DNA of 28,487 nt from Flavobacteriales bacterium (GTDB taxonomy: Bacteria > Bacteroidota > Bacteroidia > Flavobacteriales > BACL11). Every line of letters begins with the position of its first letter. Within the stretch, counting starts at the first letter, position 1. Both the position numbers and the translations under genes were made by a program. Shown in pieces: positions 9,109 through 16,821 of the stretch. The notes under the pieces are model-generated. The model had not been told where the DNA came from. It saw only the letters and a program-made list of their open reading frames with translations, and searched no databases. Location of the stretch: positions 1 through 28,487 of the forward strand of contig NYTT01000017.1 of the NCBI GenBank assembly GCA_002683775.1, in the 5' to 3' direction.

Positions 9109-9809
9109 CTTAATTCTTCTATTATTAGATGAGATGTAACATTATCTAAATTGTAATAATTCAACTTATAATATTTCAAAAAATCCTTTAAGATTTCTGA
9201 TCTTATTTTTTGTGGCATTATTACTTTTTTACCTCCAATAATTTCTTTTAAAAAATTTGATTTTTGATTGAAATAATCTTCTTCATTTTTTTTTCTTTTA
9301 ATTGCTGTATAACTATTTTTAATGGCAAAAAAAGATTGCTCCAAATTTTCTAGTGATGGGTAAAACCCTAAAAATTTAGATAAATCAAGTAAAAAAAGAA
9401 TTGCAAAGTTTGGATTAATTTTTTCAGAATTAAAAAGTTTTATGCTAAGTGTCCATAGATAATCAAATAGATCATGATTATGCTCATTATCTTGTAAGAC
9501 CTTACTACATATCTCAGCAATAAAATAAGCAATAAAGTTTCTGTTTATTTTATCAATACTATTTTCAGTTGCATGCACAATATCTATTTCTTCAATATAA
9601 TGCATCGATTTAGTGCTCGTATATTTAGCATCTACTGTTAAAAGTTTCAAAGGCTCGAAATAACTTATCTTTTTTTTAGATTTTTTTGACCTCACCCCCT
9701 TAACCATAAAGGTTTGTAAGCCCTTTTCCTTTGTGAATATTTTACTTACTATAGAACTTTCACCATATTTAATATATGTAAGTGTTATTGCGGGACTTTT
9801 ATATTTCAT
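9105..9809 (-). CDS. recO: DNA repair protein RecO
   Basis: RecF-pathway mediator: with RecR it helps load RecA on SSB-coated single-stranded DNA and promotes annealing. The 234-aa length is typical. The N-terminal OB-fold is visible at about 1-80 (SPAITLTYIKYGESSIVSKI, then KGLQTFMVKGVR). A helical region follows, including FIAYFIAEICSKVL and LLDLSKFLGFYPSLEN. The Cys zinc-finger seen in some RecO proteins is absent. The gene starts immediately after the porZ stop and its own stop overlaps the receptor start, so it is translated from a shared mRNA with a T9SS gene and a TonB receptor. The identification rests on N-terminal motifs and length. Confidence 0.88.
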   Translation of the reverse strand: MKYKSPAITLTYIKYGESSIVSKIFTKEKGLQTFMVKGVRSKKSKKKISYFEPLKLLTVDAKYTSTKSMHYIEEIDIVHATENSIDKINRNFIAYFIAEICSKVLQDNEHNHDLFDYLWTLSIKLFNSEKINPNFAILFLLDLSKFLGFYPSLENLEQSFFAIKNSYTAIKRKKNEEDYFNQKSNFLKEIIGGKKVIMPQKIRSEILKDFLKYYKLNYYNLDNVTSHLIIEELR

Positions 9810-12020
9810 TTAGTGAAAGAATAAAATTTTACTAACTTTTTTTTCTTTACCTAGTTCATCGGTGCTAAAGATTAGATATACACCAGTTGATGCTCTTTCT
9901 TTATTTTTATTATTCCCATCCCATATAGCCCTTCCTCCATTCGCAGTTGTTTCATATACTAGATTTCCAGCAATATCTGTTATCTTAACATTTGCATCTG
10001 TAACTAAACCATCTATTGCAATAATTCCGCTGTAATCTGAATAAACAGGATTGGGAAAAACCTTAGTTTTATTTTGTTTAACCGATCCTTGTGTCGCATC
10101 AGATCTATATGATAATAATCCTTTATTTGTTCCTATGAATACTTCCCCACTTTCATGATTTATAGCAATATCTATTATATTATTTGAGAATAGAGGGCTG
10201 TTGTCAGTAGTAAAATGTTGTATTTCTTCCATGCCATCATCAGAGAGCAGAAACACACCTGATTTCTCAGTACCAATCCATTTTCTGTTTGCGCCATCAA
10301 CTACTATGCATTTTATTCTTTCTTCACTTAATAAGTACTGACCATAATCTCCGTCAACAATGAGAATTTGTTGTGCATCGTAGTTATAGCCAGAGAAAAC
10401 CGAAAGAGGATCGTAGAATACAGCTATTCCTTTATCTGTCCCAACCCATATTTCTCCATCTAAATCCTCGGCAATACTATATGTTGTCATTGATGGGAGA
10501 TTTCCATAGCCAATATTTGTGTTAATGATCTTATATTCATCATCATTACTATTCTCAATAGTATTGTTGTCATTAAACACAAAAAGTCCTTTTCCCTGCC
10601 CTAGGACTCCCCATTTTTGATTAAACCGATCAATAATTAAGTCATAAAAGAATAATCCAACTTGGTTTTGGTTCATGTTAAATGAATACCATTCTCCACT
10701 TAAAGTTTTCACTACTATCGGATTGTTGACTTCTGAGCTAAGAGCCCACATATTCCCTTTAGAATCAAATTTAATATCAGAAATTCTAATTCTATTATTA
10801 GAGTAATATGTAGTATCAAGAATTCCTTGTGTATTTGCATATCCATAGCGTATCTCTAACTCTCCATCTTTCATTTGTGGAATTCCATGATACCAAGAAG
10901 CAAAGTATTCTCTACCCTCGTATACTGCTACTTCAAGAATATCTCTTGAATTACCTAAATCTGCACTATTATAGTTTTCCCAATTATCAAAAGTATTTTT
11001 AATGGATACCCCATCATTTATAAGTGCATTCACGCCAAAATTTGCATGTCCACCATGACATTGATACAATTTGTTTTCCTGATACTCTAAGCTATATACC
11101 TCATTCCTTATTGGACCATCAGGAGTGTAAGAACTTTCGTATTCATTTTCAGTATTAAATTTTAATAATCCATTTGATGAATCAGCTACCCAAAGGCTAT
11201 TTTCATTGTCGTACCAGGCGTATTTAATATTTTCGAATTTAGAATTTATAACTTCTGTAAAATTTTGAATATCAGAATAAATATATACTCTGTCAGATTT
11301 GGTTTTAATTAGTTTATTATTATTAAAACTAATACTAATTGTTTCACTATCAAAATCACCAATAATTGTATTAAACGCTGTTACGATTTTATCGTATGTT
11401 TCTTCATTTTCATACAGAGCTATTTCTGACCAATTAGTATAATTTGATAAATTTTGAGAATTAGAATTTGCAAAGTGTACTCCTTCAGTAGTTATTGCTA
11501 CAATTGAGTCGCCTATAAAGGTACATCCATTTACACCAAAGATATTGTCAAAACTGCCAATGTAATATGTATCTTTAATTTCTTCTTTTAATAAATCAAT
11601 TACAACAATTCCAAATGAACATGAGACATAAGCTAGGTCATTATTTATTATGATGTCATTAATTTCTTTTAAGCCAATAATCTCAGCTCTTTTAATATCT
11701 GAGATATTTATGATCTGATTATTTTTTAACAAATCAATATTGCAGTTCTCATAACTTATAACTGTGATTTTTAAATTATTAGAATATGCAACTTTTGTAA
11801 TGTTAATATCAGAGAGCCCTGTGATTTTTGACATTCTATTAATTGTATTGTCTAATTTGTTAACGTGAAATAAACCTCCGCTAGCTACACAGTAAATCAT
11901 ATCTTCTCCTTCTGCTATATGTGTTGCTGAACTGTAAGATAAATAATCTTTCCAATTTCCTATTTCAACCTCTTGAGCATAATTGAATATTGGTATTAAA
12001 AAAAATAAAAGGTTTTTCAT
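9810..12020 (-). CDS. porZ: Type IX secretion system component PorZ
   Basis: PorZ is part of the surface attachment complex (with PorU, PorV and PorQ) that processes T9SS cargo and, in Porphyromonas gingivalis, delivers anionic LPS. The 736-aa product has a short signal peptide (to about residue 15). It then shows the characteristic PorZ start, with IGNWKDYLSYSS (20-31), IYCVASGGLFHV (42-53), GLSDINI (68-74) and NIDLL (94-98). Propeller blades of two-component-regulator type follow (EIWVGTDKGI, RKWIGTEKSGVF, EVFIGTNKGLL). Residues 648-736 are a C-terminal sorting-like domain with VFPNPV and ITDIAGNLVYE. It is the first gene of a unit with recO and a TonB receptor. The identification is strong by motif order and length. 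Confidence 0.9.
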   Translation of the reverse strand: MKNLLFFLIPIFNYAQEVEIGNWKDYLSYSSATHIAEGEDMIYCVASGGLFHVNKLDNTINRMSKITGLSDINITKVAYSNNLKITVISYENCNIDLLKNNQIINISDIKRAEIIGLKEINDIIINNDLAYVSCSFGIVVIDLLKEEIKDTYYIGSFDNIFGVNGCTFIGDSIVAITTEGVHFANSNSQNLSNYTNWSEIALYENEETYDKIVTAFNTIIGDFDSETISISFNNNKLIKTKSDRVYIYSDIQNFTEVINSKFENIKYAWYDNENSLWVADSSNGLLKFNTENEYESSYTPDGPIRNEVYSLEYQENKLYQCHGGHANFGVNALINDGVSIKNTFDNWENYNSADLGNSRDILEVAVYEGREYFASWYHGIPQMKDGELEIRYGYANTQGILDTTYYSNNRIRISDIKFDSKGNMWALSSEVNNPIVVKTLSGEWYSFNMNQNQVGLFFYDLIIDRFNQKWGVLGQGKGLFVFNDNNTIENSNDDEYKIINTNIGYGNLPSMTTYSIAEDLDGEIWVGTDKGIAVFYDPLSVFSGYNYDAQQILIVDGDYGQYLLSEERIKCIVVDGANRKWIGTEKSGVFLLSDDGMEEIQHFTTDNSPLFSNNIIDIAINHESGEVFIGTNKGLLSYRSDATQGSVKQNKTKVFPNPVYSDYSGIIAIDGLVTDANVKITDIAGNLVYETTANGGRAIWDGNNKNKERASTGVYLIFSTDELGKEKKVSKILFFH

Positions 12021-12027
12021 TACTTGG

Positions 12028-12035
12028 CAATATTA
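12028..12035 (-). promoter_or_regulatory. Possible -7 box of the porZ unit (TAATATTG, one mismatch)
   Basis: The minus strand reads TAATATTG, one base away from TAnnTTTG, ending 7 nt before the porZ ATG. It is weaker than the other boxes. The 88-nt gap to the tRNA holds no better candidate that I can see. Confidence 0.35.
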
Positions 12036-12094
12036 ATAATTTACTATCAGATAACTTCTTAAAGAAAAAAAAATTGTAGTATAAAAAGATATTT

Positions 12095-12102
12095 TATTTT
12101 TG
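12095..12102 (+). promoter_or_regulatory. -7 promoter box of tRNA-Arg (TATTTTTG)
   Basis: Exact TAnnTTTG match ending 6 nt before the first base of the mature tRNA. An ATTG at 12073-12076, 18 nt upstream of the box, is a plausible -33 element. Because a tRNA 5' end is fixed, this box helps calibrate the box-to-start distance for the protein genes. Confidence 0.7.
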
Positions 12103-12108
12103 CTTTTC

Positions 12109-12182
12109 GGCTTAGTAGTTCAACTGGATAGAATATCAGATTTCGGCTCTGATGGTTGGGGGTTCGAGTCCCTCCTAAGTCA
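12109..12182 (+). tRNA. tRNA-Arg (anticodon UCG)
   Basis: A full cloverleaf can be folded by eye. The acceptor stem GGCTTAG/CTAAGTC has one G-U pair. The D-arm is GTTC/GAAT with GG in the loop. The anticodon stem is TCAGA/TCTGA around the loop TTTCGGC, giving anticodon TCG (codon CGA, Arg). The variable loop is TGGTT. The T-arm is GGGGG/CCCTC around TTCGAGT. The discriminator is A; the 3' CCA is not encoded. It lies alone between two minus-strand genes, with its own promoter and a terminator hairpin immediately downstream. Confidence 0.95.
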
Positions 12183-12183
12183 C

Positions 12184-12218
12184 AACAAAAACCAGCTTAA
12201 ATTAAGCGGGTTTTTGTT
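12184..12218. terminator. Bidirectional hairpin terminator between tRNA-Arg and the opposing FN3 gene
   Basis: An inverted repeat pairs AACAAAAACC-A-GCTTAA (12184-12200) with TTAAGC-G-GGTTTTTGTT (12202-12218). It is complementary throughout except for one A-G mismatch, and the few bases at the tip must open to form a loop. A-runs and T-runs flank both arms, so it can end transcription from the tRNA (+) and from the FN3 gene (-). It touches the stop codon of the FN3 gene (12218-12220). Confidence 0.75.
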
Positions 12219-13507
12219 TAGTCAATAATTATTCTTTTTTTAATAGTACCATCAGAATATCTATAGATCCTTAACAAGCCAACATCAGTATTTACTTTTT
12301 TCCCCAAATAATCATAAATGCTCTCTATTTTTTTATTCGAAGTGTGATTTTCTAAAGTTGTTGGTACACACGATATTTGAAATGTATCTGAAGTAAATAC
12401 TTGATCTGATAACTCTGAATTTATTTCCGCATAGAAATGTAGAGGTCCGCTGTTAGGTGGATTAACAAATAAGTTATTTATAAATAAATCACTTACATAA
12501 CCACTAGTATAATTATTTCCGTCATTTGGTGTGCTAGAGCTAATTTTTATTCCACCATTTTGATTTTCTATTGTAAAGAAACCAATCAAGGTGTTTGTAC
12601 TGTCATAGGAGTTAACAATTGCGTAGTTGTTTCCCAGTATAATTCCCGTTCTCAATTCAGCCTCTATAATTTGATTGCTAGTAGTCATAATTGCATATCC
12701 AATAGAATCTCCAGAATTTATTGATCCTATATCGAAATATCCACCGTCAGATGTAATTATACTGTTACCTATATCTGGCTCATCAGCTGCTTGAGTAAGG
12801 TTCAAATATAGAGTAGTTTTCTCATTGCAATCAAGGCTATAAAGTGTATTATTTGTTTGCGGATTAAATGGTGCAGGTATGAATGAAGTTGTCAAAAATG
12901 TATCACTTGCTGACCACAATGAAGCCAATAAAGTTGTTGTATCATGAAATGTCATAACTTGCCACTCATACTGAGTATTTTGCTGTAGAAGTGGTATTGT
13001 AATTGCGTTATTTGGATGATATATAGGCCCTAAATTTGACCAAGAAGTTGTCCCTAGAATTTTGTATCTTACTTTGTATCTATCGGCATTAATTATAGTG
13101 TCCCAATTTGCGATAGCATTATAATAATTAATATTAGAAGTATATAAATTACTTGTATTAGGACAATTTGATGTATTTGTATAAAACGTATCTAATACTG
13201 ACCAACTTGAAAAATTAGAATTAATCGTATCGCAATATGATCTTATTTTATATATGTAATAAGACAATGGCTGTAGATTTGTAAGTAATTTTGTTGTTAA
13301 ATTTGAGTCAACATTATTAACACTTGTCCAATTCGATGCACTAATTTCTTTATAACGTATTCTATAGTGATCAACAGCAGAACCTGTCACCCAATTTACT
13401 TCAGCATTAAAGTAATTAACATTTGTGGTATTTAGATTGTTTGGTATAGGACACTGTCCGCTCACATTTATTGTACATAACAAAGCAAGTATAAAAATAT
13501 TTCTCAT
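12218..13507 (-). CDS. Secreted protein with two fibronectin III domains and a short T9SS-like C-terminus
   Basis: A 429-aa protein of unknown function. Signal peptide at residues 1-17 (ending NVSG). Two related FN3 domains follow at about 19-112 and 114-207: each begins CPxxxNL, then has a xxNYxNAxxNW strand and a YRIRYK or YKVRYK strand, so they look like an internal duplication. The middle (about 210-385) is not recognised; it is beta-rich with few charged residues. The last 44 residues (IYDYLGKKVN ... IYRYSDGTIKKRIIID) match the end of Bacteroidota sorting domains but lack the usual YPNP beginning, so this is a short variant. A -7 box lies 4 nt before the ATG, and a terminator touches the stop. 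Confidence 0.83.
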   Translation of the reverse strand: MRNIFILALLCTINVSGQCPIPNNLNTTNVNYFNAEVNWVTGSAVDHYRIRYKEISASNWTSVNNVDSNLTTKLLTNLQPLSYYIYKIRSYCDTINSNFSSWSVLDTFYTNTSNCPNTSNLYTSNINYYNAIANWDTIINADRYKVRYKILGTTSWSNLGPIYHPNNAITIPLLQQNTQYEWQVMTFHDTTTLLASLWSASDTFLTTSFIPAPFNPQTNNTLYSLDCNEKTTLYLNLTQAADEPDIGNSIITSDGGYFDIGSINSGDSIGYAIMTTSNQIIEAELRTGIILGNNYAIVNSYDSTNTLIGFFTIENQNGGIKISSSTPNDGNNYTSGYVSDLFINNLFVNPPNSGPLHFYAEINSELSDQVFTSDTFQISCVPTTLENHTSNKKIESIYDYLGKKVNTDVGLLRIYRYSDGTIKKRIIID

Positions 13508-13511
13508 TTAA

Positions 13512-13519
13512 CAAAGATA
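13512..13519 (-). promoter_or_regulatory. -7 promoter box of the FN3 protein gene (TATCTTTG)
   Basis: Exact TAnnTTTG match on the minus strand, ending 4 nt before the ATG at 13507. It predicts a leaderless mRNA. Confidence 0.7.
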
Positions 13520-13601
13520 ATAATTTAATTACAATGTTATTTTTACACAAAATCTTGTAAATCAATACATTACAATATTTATTGACCAGTTAATTATTTT
13601 T

Positions 13602-13631
13602 AAAAAAAGACCCTAACACGCTACGGCGTTA
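13602..13631 (-). terminator. Weak candidate terminator after the mnmG/methyltransferase unit
   Basis: On the minus strand ACGC-CGTA-GCGT forms a small hairpin (about 13617-13628) whose flanks TAA/TTA can extend it imperfectly. A run of seven T follows about 10 nt later. It lies just downstream of the last gene of the unit. The stem is short and the spacing to the T-run is long, so confidence is low. Confidence 0.35.
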
Positions 13632-13659
13632 CTAAAGTTGCTTAAAATTGACTTAAATG

Positions 13660-14547
13660 CTATTTCAAAGGCTTGAATATGTAGATAATACTTGAATGTC
13701 CTTTATTTGTAAATATTCCAAAGAGATTCGAGATTAATCCCACCATAAATCCCAGTATAAATTTTTTATTGCCTTTTTTATATTCTTCGCTAAGTAATGA
13801 GACATAAAATGAATCAAAAATCATTGGTTTTGTTTTCACTAGCTTAAAATCATGTTTTCTCATAATTTCTTCTATGCTTTTTTTTGAAAAATGCCATAAG
13901 TGTATTGGGACGTCCCATGCCGCCCAATATTTACCATAGAATTTGGCATCATAACTATTATGATTTGGAACTCCTATAATAAGCTTTCCATCTTTCTTGA
14001 TTATTTTATGAAGATTTTTAATTGTATTATTTAAATCTGATACATGTTCAAGAACATGCCACATAGTTATTACATCAAATTCATTCTTTTCAAATTGTTT
14101 TAAGGAAGTATCTTTTGATATATTTAAATTATGGTTTTTAATTGCTTTTTTTCTTGCAATTTCAGATGGTTCTATCCCAATTCCTGAATAGCCTAACGAC
14201 TCACTTGCTTTTAAAAACTCCCCTGTTCCTGATCCAATATCAAGAATCTTTTGGCCAAAAGCATCTTGTTTTATTAATTTTAATTTTATATTGATAGATG
14301 TTTTTCTCACAAAATGATATAGTTTATTAAATAAACCTGTTTGACTATTTGTATGTGAAATATAATTATCTGATTTATAATAATCTCCCAATTTTTTATC
14401 ATCGGGTCTTGGATTTGTGAATTTAAAATCGCATGTTTCACATGAAACAATTGTAAAGTTTTCTTTAGACATTGTATGATCAATACAATTCATGTATGGA
14501 GCTATTTTACTAGAGTCACATGATGGGCATTTATTTAATTCAATCAT
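13660..14547 (-). CDS. Class I SAM-dependent methyltransferase with N-terminal zinc-ribbon
   Basis: A 295-aa methyltransferase of the Methyltransf_23/11 type; the substrate is unknown. The N-terminus carries two CxxC pairs (C7/C10 and C36/C39), probably a zinc ribbon, followed by FTNPRPDD. The SAM-binding motif I is KILDIGSGTG (100-109), with the acidic motif II residue in GIGIEPSE. The motif IV region is FDVITMWHVLEHV, then a KLIIGVPN strand. Zinc-ribbon methyltransferases of this layout often act in cell-surface glycan or lipid pathways. Here its start overlaps the mnmG stop (ATGA), so it is translated with RNA-modification genes and an RNA or translation-factor substrate is also possible. 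The fold is certain; the role is open. Confidence 0.85.
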   Translation of the reverse strand: MIELNKCPSCDSSKIAPYMNCIDHTMSKENFTIVSCETCDFKFTNPRPDDKKLGDYYKSDNYISHTNSQTGLFNKLYHFVRKTSINIKLKLIKQDAFGQKILDIGSGTGEFLKASESLGYSGIGIEPSEIARKKAIKNHNLNISKDTSLKQFEKNEFDVITMWHVLEHVSDLNNTIKNLHKIIKKDGKLIIGVPNHNSYDAKFYGKYWAAWDVPIHLWHFSKKSIEEIMRKHDFKLVKTKPMIFDSFYVSLLSEEYKKGNKKFILGFMVGLISNLFGIFTNKGHSSIIYIFKPLK

Positions 14548-16415
14548 CTTCCTAGATATATTAGCAAGATATTTATGTCTGATGGTGAAACTCCACTAAT
14601 CCGTGAGGCTTGACCAATGGTTGTTGGTTGTATCTCTTTTAATTTTTCTCTACCTTCTGTTGATATTGAATGTAGCTTGTCAAATTCAAAGTCTTTATGA
14701 ATTTTAATATTTTCTAATCGAACAAGTTTTTTTGCAGTTTCTTTTTCTCTAGAAAGGTATCCACCATATTTTATTTCTATCTCTGCTTGTTCTATTGCAT
14801 CAATACTTATGCTCTCCTTAAGTATAAACTTTTTAACAAAATCTATGTCCTGTAAATCAGAAATATTTATGTGAGGTCTTGAAAGTATTTTTTTATATTT
14901 TACTTTTTGAGTAATAATTTTTGAGTTCTTAGTTTTTAATATTTTGTTAATTTTATTCAAATCAACACTTTCTTTAGATAGAAATTTAATTAGAAGATTT
15001 GTTTTATCTTCTTTCATCTTTAATCTAGATAATCTTTCATTTGATGCAAGCCCTAGCTCATGCCCTTTTTTTGTCAGTCTAATATCGGCATTATCTTGAC
15101 GAAGAAGTAATCTAAACTCTGCTCTTGATGTAAACATCCTATATGGTTCTTCTGTACCTTTTGTTATTAGATCATCAATTAATACACCAATGTATGCATC
15201 TGACCTTGTTAAAATAAATTCAGTTTTTTCTGATATTTTTTGATGTGCATTAATTCCTGCAATGAGGCCTTGAGCAGCCGCTTCTTCATATCCTGTAGTA
15301 CCATTAATCTGCCCGCAAAAAAATAAATTGTTTATTATTTTTGTTTCCAAAGTGTGTTTTAATTGAGTTGGTGGAAAATAATCGTATTCAATTGCATATC
15401 CAGCTCTAAACATTTTAACTTTTTCCAATCCTTTAATCTTACGCAAAGCTTTAAGCTGAACTGATTCCGGAAGTGAGGTTGAAAAGCCATTTAAATATAT
15501 TTCAATAGTTTCTTTTCCTTCTGGTTCGATAAATAACTGATGCCTTTCTTTTGATGCAAATCTTTCTATCTTATCTTCAATAGATGGACAGTACCTTGGT
15601 CCCGTACCACTTATTCTTCCCGTAAACATTGGAGAGTCGTCAAATCCCTCCTTTAAGGCATTATGTACTTCTGGAGATGTGTAAGCAATGAAGCATGACT
15701 GTTGTTTTTTTAAAGAACTTGAATTCATAAAAGAAAAACTTACTGGTTTCTCATCACCAAATTGTTCTTCAGTTTGTGAATAGTCAATTGTTCTTCCATC
15801 CAATCTTGGTGGTGTTCCAGTTTTCATCCTTCCATGTGTAAAGCCAAGTTCAATTAATTGCTTTGTTATCCCCTCTGCTGCAGGTTCAGCAGCTCGTCCG
15901 CCCTTATAATTTTTTTGACCAAGATGAATAATTCCATTTAAGAAGGTTCCATTGCATAGAATTATACTTTTACCAAATATTTTTACCCCCATTTTACTTA
16001 CTAATCCAACAACAGTTTCATTTTCGATAATAAGATTTTCAACTGTGTCTTGCCAAAAATCTATATTTTGATTTTTTTCTAGTGTTAGTCTCCATTCTTT
16101 TTCAAATATTTTTCTATCACATTGTGCTCTAGGACTCCACATAGCCGGACCTTTGCTTTTATTCAACATCCTGAACTGTATAGAAGAGGTGTCAGTAATT
16201 AATCCTGACATTCCTCCAAGAGCATCAATCTCTCTTATGATTTGACCCTTTGCAACCCCCCCCATAGCTGGATTACATGACATTCTCGCGATAGTTTCAA
16301 GATTTTGCGTTATAACCAATACCTTTGACCCTAAGGTAGCCGCACTGTGTGCCGCCTCACAACCTGCATGTCCTGCCCCAACAACAATAACATCATATTT
16401 ATCTTCTAATGTCAT
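14544..16415 (-). CDS. mnmG: tRNA uridine-5-carboxymethylaminomethyl modification enzyme MnmG
   Basis: FAD-dependent enzyme that, with MnmE, makes the 5-(carboxymethylaminomethyl) group at wobble uridine 34 of certain tRNAs. The 623-aa product has the usual length. Visible signatures: the dinucleotide-binding VVGAGHAGCEAA at about 11-22; the MSCNPAMGGVAKG block near 45-57; GRMKTGTPPRLDGRTID; GPRYCPSIEDKI; the FAD-site segment INGTTGYEEAAAQGL; the RAEFRLLLRQDNAD motif; and the C-terminal GYLSRE segment. The start MTLEDKYDVIVVGAG overlaps the ybeY 3' end by 17 nt, and the stop overlaps the methyltransferase start by 4 nt. It is the central member of a four-gene translationally coupled unit. The identification is secure. 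Confidence 0.98.
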   Translation of the reverse strand: MTLEDKYDVIVVGAGHAGCEAAHSAATLGSKVLVITQNLETIARMSCNPAMGGVAKGQIIREIDALGGMSGLITDTSSIQFRMLNKSKGPAMWSPRAQCDRKIFEKEWRLTLEKNQNIDFWQDTVENLIIENETVVGLVSKMGVKIFGKSIILCNGTFLNGIIHLGQKNYKGGRAAEPAAEGITKQLIELGFTHGRMKTGTPPRLDGRTIDYSQTEEQFGDEKPVSFSFMNSSSLKKQQSCFIAYTSPEVHNALKEGFDDSPMFTGRISGTGPRYCPSIEDKIERFASKERHQLFIEPEGKETIEIYLNGFSTSLPESVQLKALRKIKGLEKVKMFRAGYAIEYDYFPPTQLKHTLETKIINNLFFCGQINGTTGYEEAAAQGLIAGINAHQKISEKTEFILTRSDAYIGVLIDDLITKGTEEPYRMFTSRAEFRLLLRQDNADIRLTKKGHELGLASNERLSRLKMKEDKTNLLIKFLSKESVDLNKINKILKTKNSKIITQKVKYKKILSRPHINISDLQDIDFVKKFILKESISIDAIEQAEIEIKYGGYLSREKETAKKLVRLENIKIHKDFEFDKLHSISTEGREKLKEIQPTTIGQASRISGVSPSDINILLIYLGR

Positions 16416-16821
16416 CTACTTTGTTTTGTAAATAAAAATCCTCTTTTTCTCTCATGATTTTCGATTGTTGTTCTGTTTTGTCATTATACTTTAGCAAATG
16501 TAATAAACCATGTACCATCACACGGTTTAATTCTTCTGAAAAAGATACATTATATGATACAGAATTTTCCCTTACTCTCTCTATACTAATAAAAATATCA
16601 CCACTAATAATGTTGTCAAGACAATAGTCAAAAGTAATCACATCTGTTAATGTATTATGATCTAAGTATTTAATGTTCTTCTCTAAAAGATAATCATCAT
16701 TACAAAAAATATATACCAATTCTCCTAATGTGTTATTTTCTTTTTTGATGACATCTTTAAGCCACTTTTTATTTCCATCAAGTTTAATTTTATCAGTTTC
16801 AAAATATTGAAAATCAATCAT
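16399..16821 (-). CDS. ybeY: Endoribonuclease YbeY (rRNA maturation factor)
   Basis: Single-strand-specific metallo-endoribonuclease needed for 16S rRNA 3' maturation and ribosome quality control. The 140-aa product is typical of the family. Visible are NDDYLLEKNIKYLDHNTLTD, the conserved ISGDIFIS strand (72-79), and the metal-site helix HGLLHLLKYND. The usual HxxxHxxxxxH triad reads H104, H108 and D114 here: the third ligand is Asp followed by KT. I recall this DKT variant from other Bacteroidota YbeY proteins, so it is not a sign of inactivation. The start overlaps the DUF4175 stop by 8 nt and the end overlaps mnmG, which fits co-production of RNA-maturation enzymes. Confidence 0.95.
   Translation of the reverse strand: MIDFQYFETDKIKLDGNKKWLKDVIKKENNTLGELVYIFCNDDYLLEKNIKYLDHNTLTDVITFDYCLDNIISGDIFISIERVRENSVSYNVSFSEELNRVMVHGLLHLLKYNDKTEQQSKIMREKEDFYLQNKVDDIRR

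Noticed and set aside
13508..13659. Possible small gene or riboswitch in the 152-nt gap upstream of the FN3 gene
   Set aside because: No open frame with a promoter, and the FN3 -7 box is 4 nt from its ATG, leaving no 5' leader for a riboswitch. Only a weak terminator-like hairpin is present.
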